Positions 1 to 12,731 of a stretch of DNA of 64,000 nt are shown piece after piece. Origin of the DNA: Buddleja alternifolia (lineage: Eukaryota > Streptophyta > Magnoliopsida > Lamiales > Scrophulariaceae); assembly GCA_019426215.1 (NCBI GenBank), contig CM033401.1:10421134-10485133 (forward strand). The letters run 5' to 3'. The notes beneath the pieces were generated by a model. It was not told the DNA's origin and ran no database searches. It saw nothing but the letters and a program-made list of their open reading frames with translations. Positions within the stretch are counted from its first letter, which is position 1. Each line of letters starts with the position of its first letter. A program made the translations under genes and the position numbers.

Positions 1-447
1 GAGAATGAATGCGTGAGTGACATGTGATATTAAATAGAAAAATCATGATATTGTATATAATCTGTGTGAGAGTTCATTTAGGCACGAATTCTCTCCAATA
101 AAATTGGTCAAAAATGTTGACTAACATAGAATTTGGTTTTGATCGTTAAATTTTGGACGAGACATTTTGTAGGAACGTAAAGTGAAATATTTTAAAAGTT
201 ATGGGACTAAATGTAAGATTCAGTAACAAATGAGACTAAAACTAAAATTGAGCAAAATTATGGGACGAAACATGATTTTCTCATCATCTTACTATTGTGC
301 CACCACTGACTCACTCAATTATACTTTAAATTTTTTACAGTAATATTATTTTACTTTTTCTACCTACAATAAAAATTACGCCTAATTTGCAAAAAAGGAT
401 GAAAGGATTATTATTGATTGTTTGTGAACAAAACACAATGGTGCTAT

Positions 448-491
<44 letters not shown>

Positions 492-3400
492 GCAAAAAAA
501 GCTCATTAATATTAAGTAGTGATTCAAGGGGTCCGTGAACTCCAAATATTTGAAATAACCCAATTATTCGTGTATATAGCAGAGAGAATATCCTTTATAG
601 TTACTTTTAAGTTAATTTCATCGGATTGCAAATTTCAATAGATTATGCAATTTTTCAAATAAGAGAGATTATCATTTATAGTTGATTTGTCAGACCCAGA
701 GCAAAGAACGAAGGTAACTTAAAACATGCATTTCAATGTAATATGCAATTATGCAAATCATAACTCAGCATCCTATATATATATATATATATATGCAGAA
801 AGAATATCCTTTTTTTTTCTTTTTTTTTCCCTTATTTTTTACAAAGTAGATATTTTTGGGACGTGATCAGCAAATCATTAACAAGTAGTAAAGTATGAAT
901 AAAAGAAAGGTACATCCATCCACTTATAAACCTCATCATAATATATCATCTTAACATGGACCCCTATAGTATATTATATATATATACTACAACGTGAATC
1001 TTTTATATTAATTTGATATTTTATTTTACATTTTATATTATAGATTTTTTGTTCGACATTATAGGCTTATAGCTGCAAGTCTCGTGTATATGGCACATAT
1101 CAGTTATAAGAGAGTTCTTGTCGATACTAGGTATGGACACACTCACACACCTATATAACTATTACATATACATGATATATGTCATGACACTTAAGATATA
1201 TTGGTCGTTCTCCTTTGAGTCTACACCAATCATATGAAAACTATAACGCACAAAGTTGCTACTCAAATTAAATCGATTTGTTCGGACCAACAAATCACAT
1301 AGCAAATTTTATTATTCTTGACTTATGATTGGTTAGTATTCAAGGAGTGCACTCTAATTACATAAAATGTGTTATTTACTCACCTTATGAGTGCTTTAGA
1401 TTTGGTTTAATTAGATTTGGGCTTGAATTTCCCATATAATTTACTTGTTATATAATTAGCATGTATTATATCAAATGGGCTAGAATTTTTCAAAACTTTA
1501 TATTAAAGAATCAAAAATTTGACGTGCATTTATAAAGTAGAATATTAAATAATAGTTAAATCAATTGAAATTGTTGATATCTAATTTTCCTAATGGTCAT
1601 GAGTCAATTCTATACTAATCACACCCCACCAATGGAGTAGCTGCATAAGCATAGACTTCCCACAATTAATGATTTTTAAGGTGGAAAGACTGAAATAATG
1701 CACCCCCACTCAATACAGACAATGCATGCTGTTGTGTACTACACTAGCACAAATTTCATGGCTCAAATGCTTGATGATGATGTTGCTATAAGTATTCACG
1801 TGTGTCCGATTCACATCAATAATTTTGTATGATAATAATTAATATAGTTGAGATTGTAGTGTGTAAAAGATAATTAATAAAATAAGAGAGTAATTCTTAG
1901 AAATATAAAGTTTTTTATTCATCGTCCAACCCAAGTATTTTTACAAGCTTGCTGGTTTTATAGATATGCTCTTCATTTGTAGGTCGGGCCAGGTACATTT
2001 AGGCGGATATGGGTCCAGTTCTTCATAGGGGTTTGACCCATTAAACTTTGAGCTAGTCAACTTAGTCCAATGACTGATTTTCACCCACATCATGTGTGTA
2101 TATATATATATATATATAAATTATGTTGCTTTATTTATCTTTTCAAGATATGGAAGTTTCTTTTTAAAAACAAATATTCATATTTGTTCACCATTTGCCT
2201 CACCTTGGGAAGACACTAGCCCTTCTTTCTTCTAGATGAGCTAAATACGAGTAATGACAAATAATTGGCCTGATGATTTATAGGAAAAATTGCTTTAAAA
2301 TATTACCTAAAATACTCGCTTTACTAGCTCTTTTTTCAAGTTAAAAGGTTAATAATTTATTGGACTAAACTACTCCAGCTTTGGTTTTTTATGTTCAATG
2401 GTAAGTAAATTAAACGTACTATACAATGTGGTTTTGAAGCTATCAAAATTACCGAAAATCAAGTAAGAAATAAATCAAATAAATTGTATGCCGTGCATGA
2501 AATATTTACTTTTGTAGCTCTATATGATATCGTGAAATATAGCATTTTTCATATATATAAAACATAATATTCCCTGAACCCTTCCACTCCAGCAAATTTC
2601 TTGAAATCATCATAATTAATGTACTTAATAAATTAAGTACATTATAATCGACAAACTTTTCTTGAATCTAGCCATCATTCTTAACAGGATGCATAGTAAT
2701 TAATTATGTTTCTTTTTTTAATTTGTTGATTTAAAACTGCAACATCTGGTCAGGTGCCAGTTTCCATTAATTTGTCAATTCCCATATCTTCCGTCAGAGG
2801 TTTACTGAATTTATAGCTCTCTAATCTATATATATATATATATATATTGAAAATAATAATTTAGCGGCCATGGCAACTTCAACTCGCCGCGACGGAAGAG
2901 CTATTTAGAATACTCACACGTGTATATACATGTGTCACGGGATAAACACCACTCAACAACAACTTTTAATGTTGATGTTTTTTTGTTTTCAGTTTAAGTC
3001 ATTTGGAGTTCTGAAATCTCTCACCCAATGCATATGCTCTTGTCGCAATTTCTACTTTGGATATGATTTGATTGAAAAATCGAAATCAACTTAATTATTA
3101 CACCACAAGTGAACTATATATATATATATATAATTGTTGTATATTTCAATGAATATCGATCAATTTTGATAAAATTCTATTTGTGGTTCCACCGTACCAA
3201 TTGAAAATAATTAGTCCGCTCCGTTAGTTTCTAGACAAAATCAGCTTATATAAGTATCACAATAGCGTTAGTTTTTTTAAATTGGTGAAACATACAATAT
3301 TAAGTGTATGATGATCAGAACCTGTGGAGAGAAAAAAAGCTTGTCATTTGAAGGGAAAAACTCATTTGAAAGTGTCTTTCTTGAAGGTCCGTGTATTTTT

Positions 3401-4380
3401 CAAATGAGTTTTTCAACTAAATAAGCAAAACTATATATCATGTAATAATCACGACCAATTTTGTCTCAAAAAATTGTAACTATTTTCGAATTATAATTTA
3501 AATGTGTAAAATTCAAAGTCCATAAAACTCAGGATATATCAAAATTGAATTTCCACTGCCATATTAGCTTATAATGTGAATTCTTTTTCCTTTCTTTTGT
3601 AATTGCTTGTAATGTGAATTTAACTACAGATTATTTGTAGGTTATGTTTGTATAGAAAAATAATAATAAAATACTTCATTTGAAGAAAAAAATCTCTCAG
3701 ATAAAACATAGTGTGAAAAAACCAATTTTTTAGCCCAAAAATGCCTACACCTTTCTTGTTTGGATTCATGGGGTACAATATTTAATTTTTGGTTTGAAGA
3801 AATACCAAACCCAAAAATTACTAGAAGCCACAAGGAAAAAGAAATAAAAATAACCAACCCCCCCCCCCCCCCCCCAGCTAGGTAAACAAAGTTGAGTTAC
3901 CTTGCCGCTTATTAGCGTTCTTTTTTCTTCTTTCCTTTTCTTTTATCCAAATTAAACCAATTACAAGTCATGTATAACCATTAATGGATGAATTAAAGCC
4001 ATAAAAAGGCTTGCCATGCACGAATTAAAGCCAGCTTTTCACCCCTGAAATTCTAGCTCGGACCGGATTCGACTGGATCAAGAATATTTCACTTAATTTG
4101 TGACCAATCATATGGTAATTATAATTTATTCTCCTGGTGAATTATTCTTGTGTTCGGCCAGACCAGATCTAGACTACGATTTTCCACTTGTTGCAGTCGT
4201 TTGATGCATTTTTAAGGTGTGCAATTAATTCGCACAACTTGGATCGAAAATCTTCCGAATTATCTTGTTTTAACTCGCAGAATGATAATTAAGTACATAT
4301 AGCAATTAAAAATCATGAAAAACACTCTCATAATATGCAAAGAAAAGAAAGATTAAAATATATAAATATTGGCATTCCTT
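1..4380. other. AT-rich intergenic DNA, no gene seen
   Basis: No reading frame here resembles a known protein. The stretch holds several (TA)n microsatellites (about 447-485, 774-794, 2099-2118, 2828-2846, 3117-3132) and a run of C at about 3858-3876. The first 300 bases read like the degenerate arm of a miniature element, with repeated 'gggactaaa' phrases. The short minus-strand frame at 3642-3857 is low-complexity and has no support. Confidence 0.6.
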
Positions 4381-4533
4381 CTCCAAAAATTATTTACAGT
4401 TCCGCTAATTCCAAACTCTACATCGCAACCTCCTCCCAATTTCGCAAAATCAAAAAAAGCATCATAACCAAGTGCTCAAAAATCCCAAAAAAAAAAATTA
4501 TATAAAAAATAACAATAATAAAAAAAAATCATA

Positions 4534-5040
4534 TCAATGGACCTGATCTGCTGCTTCATGTGCCTCCTCAATATTTCCCATTCCAATTTGTCCGCCATTT
4601 TCTATCTTCTTCTCTTCACAATCTTCTTCCGACGACGTCGTTCCACAATTTTCACTACTACTACTACTAGTACTAGTACTACACGTACTCTTACTACCAA
4701 AAGATGAATTTCTACTAGACATAGGAGTGGCCAAGAATGTTGGCTTTGCTTGTCCAGCCATGATCACCAAAAACTTCTCTTCCATAACCGGCGGCGCCGC
4801 CTTAGCCCCGCCGTCTTCTCCGCCGTCAGCCTCGCCGGCCTCAAGGTCCCTCTCTCCGTCGCCCCGGTTTTCGAGATAACCGGAGAGTTTCCAGTATGAA
4901 CATGCTAAGATGAGGAGGGCAAAGGCAATGAGGCCTAGCATGGCTGCTAATCCGCCGAAGAGGTACGGCACCGGCGAGTGCCACGGCGACCGCTGCGCCG
5001 CTGACGGCGGTGGTGCTACTACTGAATCAAAGGTGGCCAT
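4534..5040 (-). CDS. GLUTAMINE DUMPER (GDU) family membrane protein
   Basis: This is a 168-residue single-exon gene starting at the ATG at 5038-5040. GDU proteins are small plant membrane proteins that raise amino-acid export; in Arabidopsis GDU1 works with the ubiquitin ligase LOG2 through its VIMAG domain. Seen here: a proline-rich N-terminus with SPWHSPVPYLFGG (residues 18-30), one hydrophobic membrane segment at about 26-49 ending in CSYW, an acidic Gly/Glu-rich linker (57-80), the family VIMAG motif at 92-96 followed by AKPTFLATP, then a Ser/Thr-rich tail (108-140) and an acidic C-terminus. Length and domain order fit the family. The coding region is far more GC-rich than its surroundings. 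It is the only intact host gene in the window. The exact paralogue cannot be assigned, so no symbol is given. Confidence 0.93.
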   Translation of the reverse strand: MATFDSVVAPPPSAAQRSPWHSPVPYLFGGLAAMLGLIAFALLILACSYWKLSGYLENRGDGERDLEAGEADGGEDGGAKAAPPVMEEKFLVIMAGQAKPTFLATPMSSRNSSFGSKSTCSTSTSSSSSENCGTTSSEEDCEEKKIENGGQIGMGNIEEAHEAADQVH

Positions 5041-5200
5041 TTTGAGTAGGTAAAAAAAAATGTGGGTTTTTTTTTTTTATATTATTTATAGTGTGGTTTG
5101 CGGCGGTTGTGGGGTGGGGTGGGGTGCGGTGGTTGTGACGCGGCGGTGGTGGTGGAGGAGTGGGTGGAGAGATGTGTAGAGATTATGGGCATTTATAGAG
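5041..5200 (-). promoter_or_regulatory. GDU 5' leader and core promoter
   Basis: Read on the minus strand, a TATA-like CTATAAAT lies at about 5191-5199, some 150 bases before the GDU start codon, which would give a 5' leader of roughly 100-130 bases. The intervening DNA is unusually G-rich on the plus strand (about 5098-5165, repeated ggggt and ggtgg), so the leader would be C-rich in the transcript. The TATA assignment is an inference from position and sequence. Confidence 0.5.
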
Positions 5201-5733
5201 GAGAAGTGGAGAGGGTGGATTAGATTTTGGATTTGTAAGTTAAATTTTTTAATCGGTGAATTATGTCGTCATTTGCATGAAAAGGAAAATGTGGGGCTAC
5301 ATATGTTTGTGCTATCTGAATATGACCAAAATGTATAGTGGAAAGCAGTTGTGAGCTGAGAGGATCATGTCATCATTTTTATGATTGTTCATTATTAGGA
5401 ATACTACTATGAGGTTATGCCTTTTTTACTAACCAAAAATTGGAAAAAAATAATAATAAATAAACTAAAGAGTGGGCTATAATGGGAAGTATGACTTTAA
5501 TTAATATTTTGGAAATCAAGTTGATTTTGATATATTTTAAGGGAAATTCTACTTCGATTTATTTGGCTGATTATCGATTACATGATAATTAATCGTAATT
5601 TACTCATCTTCTGGATTATATTTGAGTGCGATTTGATTGGCTATGCAGTAGAAATTTCCATATTTTAGTATTAAATGATTGAAAGACACTTGATTTGAGG
5701 TAGACGTGACATTTATTGTAGTTCTGCGTCTCT

Positions 5734-5806
5734 GACGTGTTCAGAAACACGTCGTCTACGTGGTTGGCTCACATGATTGGCTCACGCGATTGGTTACTAT
5801 AAATAC
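5734..5806 (+). promoter_or_regulatory. Promoter-like cluster: ACGTG palindrome, three TTGG boxes, TATA
   Basis: A perfect 8-bp inverted repeat GACGTGTT/AACACGTC with a 4-base loop (5734-5753) is followed by a further TACGTGG, three TTGG/ATTGG (CCAAT-type) motifs spaced about 15 bases apart and a TATA-like CTATAAATAC at 5797-5806. The order and spacing are those of a plant RNA polymerase II promoter reading rightwards. No convincing gene follows, so it may be a remnant LTR promoter or the start of an unrecognised non-coding transcript. Confidence 0.35.
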
Positions 5807-7370
5807 TTTCATTGCATGTCAATCTATTTTTAGAATAATTAATTTACACTATTTTTTTAAATATTCTTGAACATACTAATTTGATTGTCACGGGGTCTTT
5901 ATTGCAAATCATCGAAGTAACCCTAACGACATTCTTTTATTTCATGTTAGTTCTCGTTATCAACTCCGAGATCTCAAGTGTTTTTTCCAAAATCAACCAA
6001 ACAATTTTAATAAAACTCTTTTGTTTTAGAAATTAATTTTGGGTATCGTTTCAGAGATTGAGATTATAAATGAACTTAACTTTGATCAAGTTGTTAAAAT
6101 CGACTTTGTACATAGTTGGAGCATTGAGAAAGACACGTCAACTTCAATCAACTGATTTTTCCTTGTACTATCATATCTTTTGCACTAAGTTTCTCCATAT
6201 ATACAGTATAGGCAAAGTAATTGACACATTTTTGAGACACATTTTCATGTGAGAAGTGGAGCAATATAAAAAGGCTTGAAGATTGTTAGTGGCTTTAAGA
6301 ACTAAGACACGGTGTAGTACAATGAAATATTTAACTTGGATTCGGGTAATAAATGAACACTTCTTATGATTATTCTCGTAGACTTTGTAGAACCATGTAG
6401 ACCTACCAATAATATTTTAATATAAGATTAAACTTATGTTATTAAATTATTCGGATATGTGGGGACTCCATAAATTAAATCACCCCTATAGAACTATAGT
6501 ACAATAGAGGTGTAATAGGCCATGATTTGGGACAAATTCCTAGAGAGTTCATATCTCTTTTAGACGGTTCATCTAATATCGTTGATTGTAAGAGGTGATC
6601 GTACAAAATATCTCATTTATTGTAATTTAATGATATATGATCGACCAGCCTTATTGGATTTGGTACACAATAGAACAACCCTTGCTTTTTTTCTTTTTTT
6701 TTTTAACATAACAACCCTTGATTTTTGTGTACATAAAGTCATGACTTATTATTTGGCAAGAAAAAGAAGCTCAAATTGATATGCTAAACAACTCCAAGGA
6801 TCCCATTTTATGTTGAATGAATGATTTTACTCTAGATTTCTTATCAATTAAAGTTTGGCCGATTCATCTATGTACGTAAAGTTGTTATTACTTTTCTTAA
6901 AGAAAAAATATAAAAGGTAGTAGGATTCATTGGTTAGAGCAACAAAAAACTATGGTTGCCGTTTTATGACATAACACGTAACAAATTAATGCCTAAAACG
7001 ACACCAAACGGATCGGAAGCTGAGATGTGTCTATGTGGATGATGTATCATATATATGCATGCAGTATTTTCCAACTTCACGCTTCTTTCTTTCATTTTAG
7101 TGTACTTTTTAGTCTTTCTTTTTCCTATTCTTTTAGTTGCTTGGCTTCTTTAGGTTTTGTCTTCTTCTTTACTTTTTTTCTTCTTATCTTGGGTTGGAAA
7201 TTAGTCTTCTTGAGGTCCAAGGGATTTCAATTATTTTATTCTTTAGATTATGACTTTGCATGACTGAATTTTAGTGCATAATTTTCTTGTCAATTTGGCT
7301 GGTAATTGTATAGTCTTTTTCATTTCCTTTTATTACTGAGACTTGACTTTACACATTCAAGAACAATATT
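5807..7370. other. Intergenic DNA, no gene seen
   Basis: The short frames here (6070-6252, 6582-6779, 7027-7263) are low-complexity, rich in Phe, Leu and Ser, and resemble nothing I know. I see no repeat with defined ends. Confidence 0.5.
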
Positions 7371-7379
7371 AGTAACAAA

Positions 7380-7950
7380 TCAGATGACAACATAAAGGTT
7401 GTCATTAATCATATATATTGAGCGACAGAGAATTTTATTTTCTCAAAATAATAGTTTTCACAAATTTGATAGAAACAAAATGATAGGATTATAGAATTGT
7501 AGCACCAAAGGGTCTAGAAAGACAATAAATACGCTACAGAGGGAGGCCTATGAGACATTGACTCTGTTAGAAGCTTGGGCGAGACCACGGTGCTAGGGGA
7601 GTGGAATCCCTAGCACCGCCGCGGTGCCCCAGGGCTAGTAAAGCCAACACCAGAGCACCAAATGAGCAGGACGCGACGTCTGGGCAAGTCTTGGCAAATC
7701 GTGCAACACGATCTTCTACTGGTCTAATTATCCTAACACAAAGGTTGTGTATAAGTTGACAGTTTTGAAGATTAGTGACATAAAAATTGTTGGTAAATTG
7801 TCGCTGTTAATAATTAATGACACATGTACAATGACAATGACAATAAGGTTACCAGTGATTTTGTGACTGTATTTGTGTTTTCACCATGCTGCTAATTATA
7901 AAAAGTTACAACTTAATTATACACAATCTATGTCACTATTAAGTTTATAA
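7380..7950. mobile_element. CACTA-like fragment with a GC-rich insert
   Basis: The flanks of this stretch carry scattered GTGACAA/TTGTCAC-type words like those at 20575-20965 and 28250-28581, which I read as subterminal repeats of a CACTA-type family. The middle (about 7553-7735) is abruptly GC-rich and contains a near-perfect hairpin, GGTGCTAGGG ... CCCTAGCACC (7590-7618). No terminal CACTA motif is visible at either end, so the boundaries are guesses. Confidence 0.35.
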
Positions 7951-7959
7951 AATTATTAT

Positions 7960-8335
7960 TATGGTAAAATACAAACTATTTTGCTTTGATTTAACATCTT
8001 ATCAATAATATATTCTCTTGTAATGAAATATTTAATTTTTTCCAAACTTTTCAAAAGATGCAATTCTACTTTGATTTATTAGGTAAGACTGCACAAAAAA
8101 ACACAACATATATAACCCCATGTTTGTCAATATAAATATGAAAGACTACTAGGGTATATTTAATACGGGTATAAAGATTAATTCTATACATAAAAAAAGG
8201 TATAAAGTATTAATGTACTTGTGTACTATAACTTTAGGTTAATGCTTGCCACACCTCCCGTGGCTCCCGCACGAATCATTAATCCTTATTCTATTTAATG
8301 TTGCATTTTATTTTTGTATATAAGTATGTATAATT

Positions 8336-8369
<34 letters not shown>

Positions 8370-9412
8370 ATTATTTTACATAAGCATGTATTCTTGTAGT
8401 ACACTATACAAGATAGAATGTAAAACTAAAATAAAAGATTCAAAGTGCTCCCACCGCTCCAACGTACACGCTAAGGATTACATATTCCGTGCCCAAACGA
8501 TACGTCCAACTTTCCAACCCCTGAAATAATTTAACTTTTTCAAGCCCACAACATTTTTTTAATTATCTCAATCGATAAAAACAACTTGTAGCAACTAATC
8601 AACTTAGGTGGTTAAAATAAGCCAAGTATCATAGGTGAATTGACACATAAATCAAAACCGAATCCCACTTATTGATTATTAAAATTATTTATTTAAAGTA
8701 CAAACATGATGTAACCATTAATATAAATTTAATTAGAATCAATCAAAAACAGTCTTGTGCTTATGGAGTCATCAATAAATGCATTTAATATAGACGATGC
8801 CAAGTCGACAAGATAATGATCCCGTGAGCGAAACGAGTTTCTTCTTGTGTCCATGAGACATAGGTCTATTTTTTGACTCGACATGTTGAAAAAAAAAATT
8901 ATCTTTATAATTTATACAATAGCCATCAGAAATAGTTGTTAAGACTTGATAATTAGTGGTATCAACCGTCAAATGATTTTATTTCTTTGCAGAATTATCA
9001 TGGTGGAAAAATTATAAGTTCTCGAACACATTACAATTTGTTTTAACAATAATATAATTTTGGAACATTCTTCGACTTAATTAAACTAATGAAATAATAA
9101 AATCACCAAACGCATTGGGTATAGAAGAATCAACGATAATGTGATATACCGTTGAGTTTTCGAACTTTCCGTTTGAAAGCCATGAGTTCAAACAATATAA
9201 GAAATGTAGAACTCGCACTTTATATGAATGAATTATAGGATTATGATGACAGATTTATAATAATTTATCCAATGGTATTAGGACTTAATTCACAAAGTAT
9301 TGGTGGGACGGCGATGACAAAGTTAGGTTATATGTCCCAGGAAGAACCACCAACATGGTGATCTAATTTTCTAGTTTTATGTTTAAATGTCATTAGTTTG
9401 AATCTCATTGAG
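7960..9412. other. Intergenic DNA, no gene seen
   Basis: AT-rich DNA with an (AC)n-(AT)n microsatellite at about 8336-8370. The frame at 8772-8972 (minus) has no recognisable domain. Confidence 0.5.
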
Positions 9413-9420
9413 AACGCAGA
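9413..9420. repeat. Left 8-bp target duplication AACGCAGA of a hAT-type element
   Basis: AACGCAGA lies immediately before the left terminus of the 9421-10254 element and is repeated exactly at 10255-10262. Eight-base duplications are characteristic of hAT transposition. Confidence 0.85.
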
Positions 9421-10254
9421 CAGGGACGGAGGGAGTGGGGGCTGGTGGGTGCCACCGCCCCCCTCAAATTTTTAAATTTTTTACTTTTGCCTATGAAATT
9501 TTGAAATTTTGTCATTTCGCCCCCCCTCAAAATTTTAACTTTCACTTTTACCTATAACATTACCATTTGTAATTTTACCCCCCTCAAAAATGACAAAATA
9601 ACATTTTTATCAATTGATTTAACCAAACATCATATAAACGAGTAGTAGTGAAATTGAAGTTATTTTTATATGATATTATAATACTATTATTTATTAGTAA
9701 ATAAGAACAAATGGAGCTTTTCAGACTAGCTCTAGAAATGATAAATTACTAATCACACTATTGCATTCTATAATAAGTAAGAACAATTTTTATTTTATCT
9801 AATTTGCACATGTAAAAAATTTGAAAAATTTGATTTTGCCCCCCCTTAAAAAATGCAAACTTAATTTACATACCTAATAAACTAAAAAATAACCTATATA
9901 TATGGTAATTTGTAAAGTAGTTAGCCCACTTTTAAACTCAAATGGACGACAACTATATACGGCCAATATATCTAACTATCAAGCTAAATTGTAGTTTCAC
10001 TTTTGTATATATCCATCATTCACAACAGTCCAATAAATTTGAGTTAGGAGTTATAACTTTAAACTTTTTTCCTTTAACTTTCCCCTCCAAAAGTGTTCTT
10101 ACTAAACCTAATCTTCAATTTTTTTGCATACATATAGCGTACCGTACCGCGGGGGCCGCACCCCCCATACTATCCTTCACTACCGTCACAACCGAGTAAA
10201 TGAAACTCACAAAAATCTCGCCCCCCCTCACCATATTTCCTGACTCCGTCCCTG
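9421..10254. mobile_element. Non-autonomous hAT-type transposon (dTph1-like ends), copy 1
   Basis: An 834-bp element beginning CAGGGACGGAGG and ending CTCCGTCCCTG, that is, terminal inverted repeats sharing CAGGGACGGAG. Petunia dTph1-type hAT elements have the related terminus CAGGGGCGGAGC (family knowledge). It is flanked by the exact 8-bp duplication AACGCAGA. The interior is made of poly-C/TCAAAA stretches and has no transposase frame; the ORF at 9942-10199 is not protein-like. A distinctive GCGTACCGTACCGC word lies about 120 bases before the right end and recurs in copy 2 at 32434-32913. Confidence 0.85.
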
Positions 10255-10262
10255 AACGCAGA

Positions 10263-11140
10263 GATAGCCACTTTATATTGGTGTATTATCAACAATCAAG
10301 AGATAGAGCTTGCTACTTCATGAGGTTGCATTATAATTTGGCCATGGCCGCCAAACATTACAGATGAGGAGCTATAACTTATTTTCTGGTAAGTAAGTGA
10401 GACAAAGTTGTCTACACGTCCTTGCTAGGTCCGTCAAAAGAAATATTTCGTGGAACTTAAGTTCTCTTTGTTAGGTAACCACTATGAGTATTGAGCAATA
10501 TTAAAACAAAATTATTAATTAACCCTAATTAACCTTGCAAGTATTCATATGGTGATTAATGAAATGCATAACATATATAGAAGACCTTGAATCTTAATCA
10601 AGTGATCGAAGTTAATTAATACATATATCCACTTATTTGTTTGGATAGTAACTCCTATTTAAAACATCAATTGGAGTGGGTTTTCCACTAACTATATATA
10701 TTATCTTACGGCTGCTCAATTAATTGATAATTAAGTGGGTTGCCACCAATAATCATGCTTTTTGGCTGCTCTAATTTTCCCTGGCAGCTTTATGGTATCT
10801 ATCACCGCAATTATTGTAAGCATTATCATTATAGTATGGATTTATATCATTCTCTACATATAATCACTTAAAACTTCTTCTGCAATGTACTGCAATTAGA
10901 TCTAAACTTCATCTTTCTCCATCTAATTTTGGGATAAATTATAAGGATTAGGGCTCCCTCGAATTTATATCCAATCTTCGGATTTTGGATCTATATCTCT
11001 TATTACTGGATTACGTCATATCAACATTTTAATTAGATTAAGGCCATCAAATCTTCTACTCGACAATATATGAATCTTATTTTAGTTTTTAAAATGAAAC
11101 AATGATGTATATCAAATTAACTATAAGTGAACAATTTACT
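10263..11140. other. Intergenic DNA, no gene seen
   Basis: AT-rich sequence without coding signal or defined repeat ends. Confidence 0.5.
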
Positions 11141-11149
11141 ATTCTGTTA

Positions 11150-11254
11150 CATTTATAAATAATCAACTATTATATAAATAGAGAAACAATTCACACATAC
11201 GGTGAGTTGAACTCATATATCAAAATCATGGGATCTCAATCATACCACTAGGCA

Positions 11255-11255
<1 letters not shown>
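11150..11255 (-). repeat. SINE-like tRNA-derived sequence
   Basis: On the minus strand TTGCCTAGTGG (an A-box-like word, about 11245-11255) is followed about 40 bases later by GAGTTCAACTC (B-box-like), the spacing of a polymerase III internal promoter. The same layout and similar flanking words occur at 42590-42690, 30400-30545 and, more degraded, at 21600-21775. The downstream TTTCTCTATTTATATA is shared with the 42.6-kb copy. It does not fold as a full tRNA gene and is best read as a SINE copy. Confidence 0.5.
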
Positions 11256-11286
<31 letters not shown>

Positions 11287-11727
11287 ATATTTGAATCTTA
11301 GATAATCAGATCTGGATGGAACATGATGCAAATGAAAATCCGACTTATCCTAATGAAGATTATATGCACAACATATTTACAATTTTAATGGTAAAAATTA
11401 TTTTATTTACCTTGATTATTAATTAGTGATGTACTTACGAATTAAATAGTAAGGAACTAGTATAATTCCTTTAGAAAGTTAATACAAGAAAGTAGGATCA
11501 TCACCTTCTCAAAAAAAAAAAAATATTAAAGGAGCAGTAGGATCATTATCTTGATCAATAGATATTTTTACTTCTTCTTTTTTCAAAGTATCACTTAAGT
11601 AGAAAGAAGAATAGGATTTGTTTAGTAGTGGAGAAAGCACTATAGCATGGTTAGGCTTTAAGGTGGTACATAGGAATAATAGTTACACCCCCAAAAGCTT
11701 ATTCCATTATTAGTACACTTCAATAGA

Positions 11728-12345
11728 TGTTGGAATCTGTTGGCACAAGAGCAATAGCTAATTAATGAAAAACCAAAGAGGGGATTAGCTTATAGTTCCA
11801 TAAAGGTCATAGCTAATTAAATATGGAATTTGATTATTTTATAGCTTAAACCATTTAACCATTGCTTATTATCTCAATTTTTGAAGTTCATGTTTCTAAT
11901 CAATATTTCTCTTTATGCGCTGATGATATATATGAATTCCAATTAGAGTAATTAGTTGTAATTAAACATTTTCTAATAATTAGAGAAAATTACTAAAAAA
12001 CCCTTAATATAAACTTTTATATCCAAAAGATCCATGATAATATTTTTCAATTCAAATACTCATTCCACCAATTTTTCATATAAAAAACCCTAATTTAAGT
12101 TAATAAATTTATGGACTTATTAATGCCTAAACCCAACATTAATTTAGGTTGATAAGGTAGTACTTTGGAATTAATTAATATGTTGGAATCTTTTGGCACA
12201 AGAGCAATAGCTAATGAAAAACCGAAGAGGAGATTAGCATGTAGTCTCATAAAGATTATAGACTAATAAGTTTGGCATTTGATTATTTTAATAATTTCTG
12301 ATGATCTCAATCTTTGAAGTTGTTTCTAATTAATACTTTTCCTGT
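11728..12345. repeat. Pair of diverged direct repeats of about 170 bp
   Basis: A segment starting 'tgttggaatct.ttggcacaagagcaatagctaa' at about 11729 recurs at about 12181 and remains alignable for some 170 bases (to about 11910 and 12345). It includes a shared 'gattagc.tatagt' and 'tctcaat.tttgaagtt'. The intervening 270 bases contain a miniature-element arm (11983-12160). This looks like a local segmental duplication. Confidence 0.55.
11983..12160. repeat. Miniature-element family 'GGGAAAATTACTAAAAA', copy 1
   Basis: It begins gagaaaattactaaaaaaccc and continues with 'atttttcaattcaaa.actcat...accaa.ttttcat...aaaaaaccc'. The same ordered phrases occur at 42869-43010 (same strand) and, inverted, at 63265-63437, so this is a dispersed repeat. 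Only one terminus is recognisable in each copy, so the class is not assigned. Confidence 0.5.
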
Positions 12346-12731
12346 ATATATAACTAAATTTGCTCATACTCAAATTTCACTAAACAAATAATATGTCATT
12401 GATGATGGATACAAAAATTAGAGTAATCATTTAGATTTTAATAATTATTATATTGGTGACTTACAATTAATCCGTGTTAAAAAGAATAATAATATAATTA
12501 ATCGTATATATTAGTAAAAAAATATTCAAGAAAAATATTAATGTGAATTAGCTATATGAAATCATATTTTTAGATACGAGTACAATCGCGTTTAGGTGAG
12601 TATTTAATTTCAGTACTTATGGATTAGTTAAATGATGTGGAGAGTTGATTGATATGTTTCCCTCCATTATTAACCGTGAACTAAATTGATTTGATTTGTC
12701 TAGGCTATTGCGAAAAATGGTCACCTGCAAT

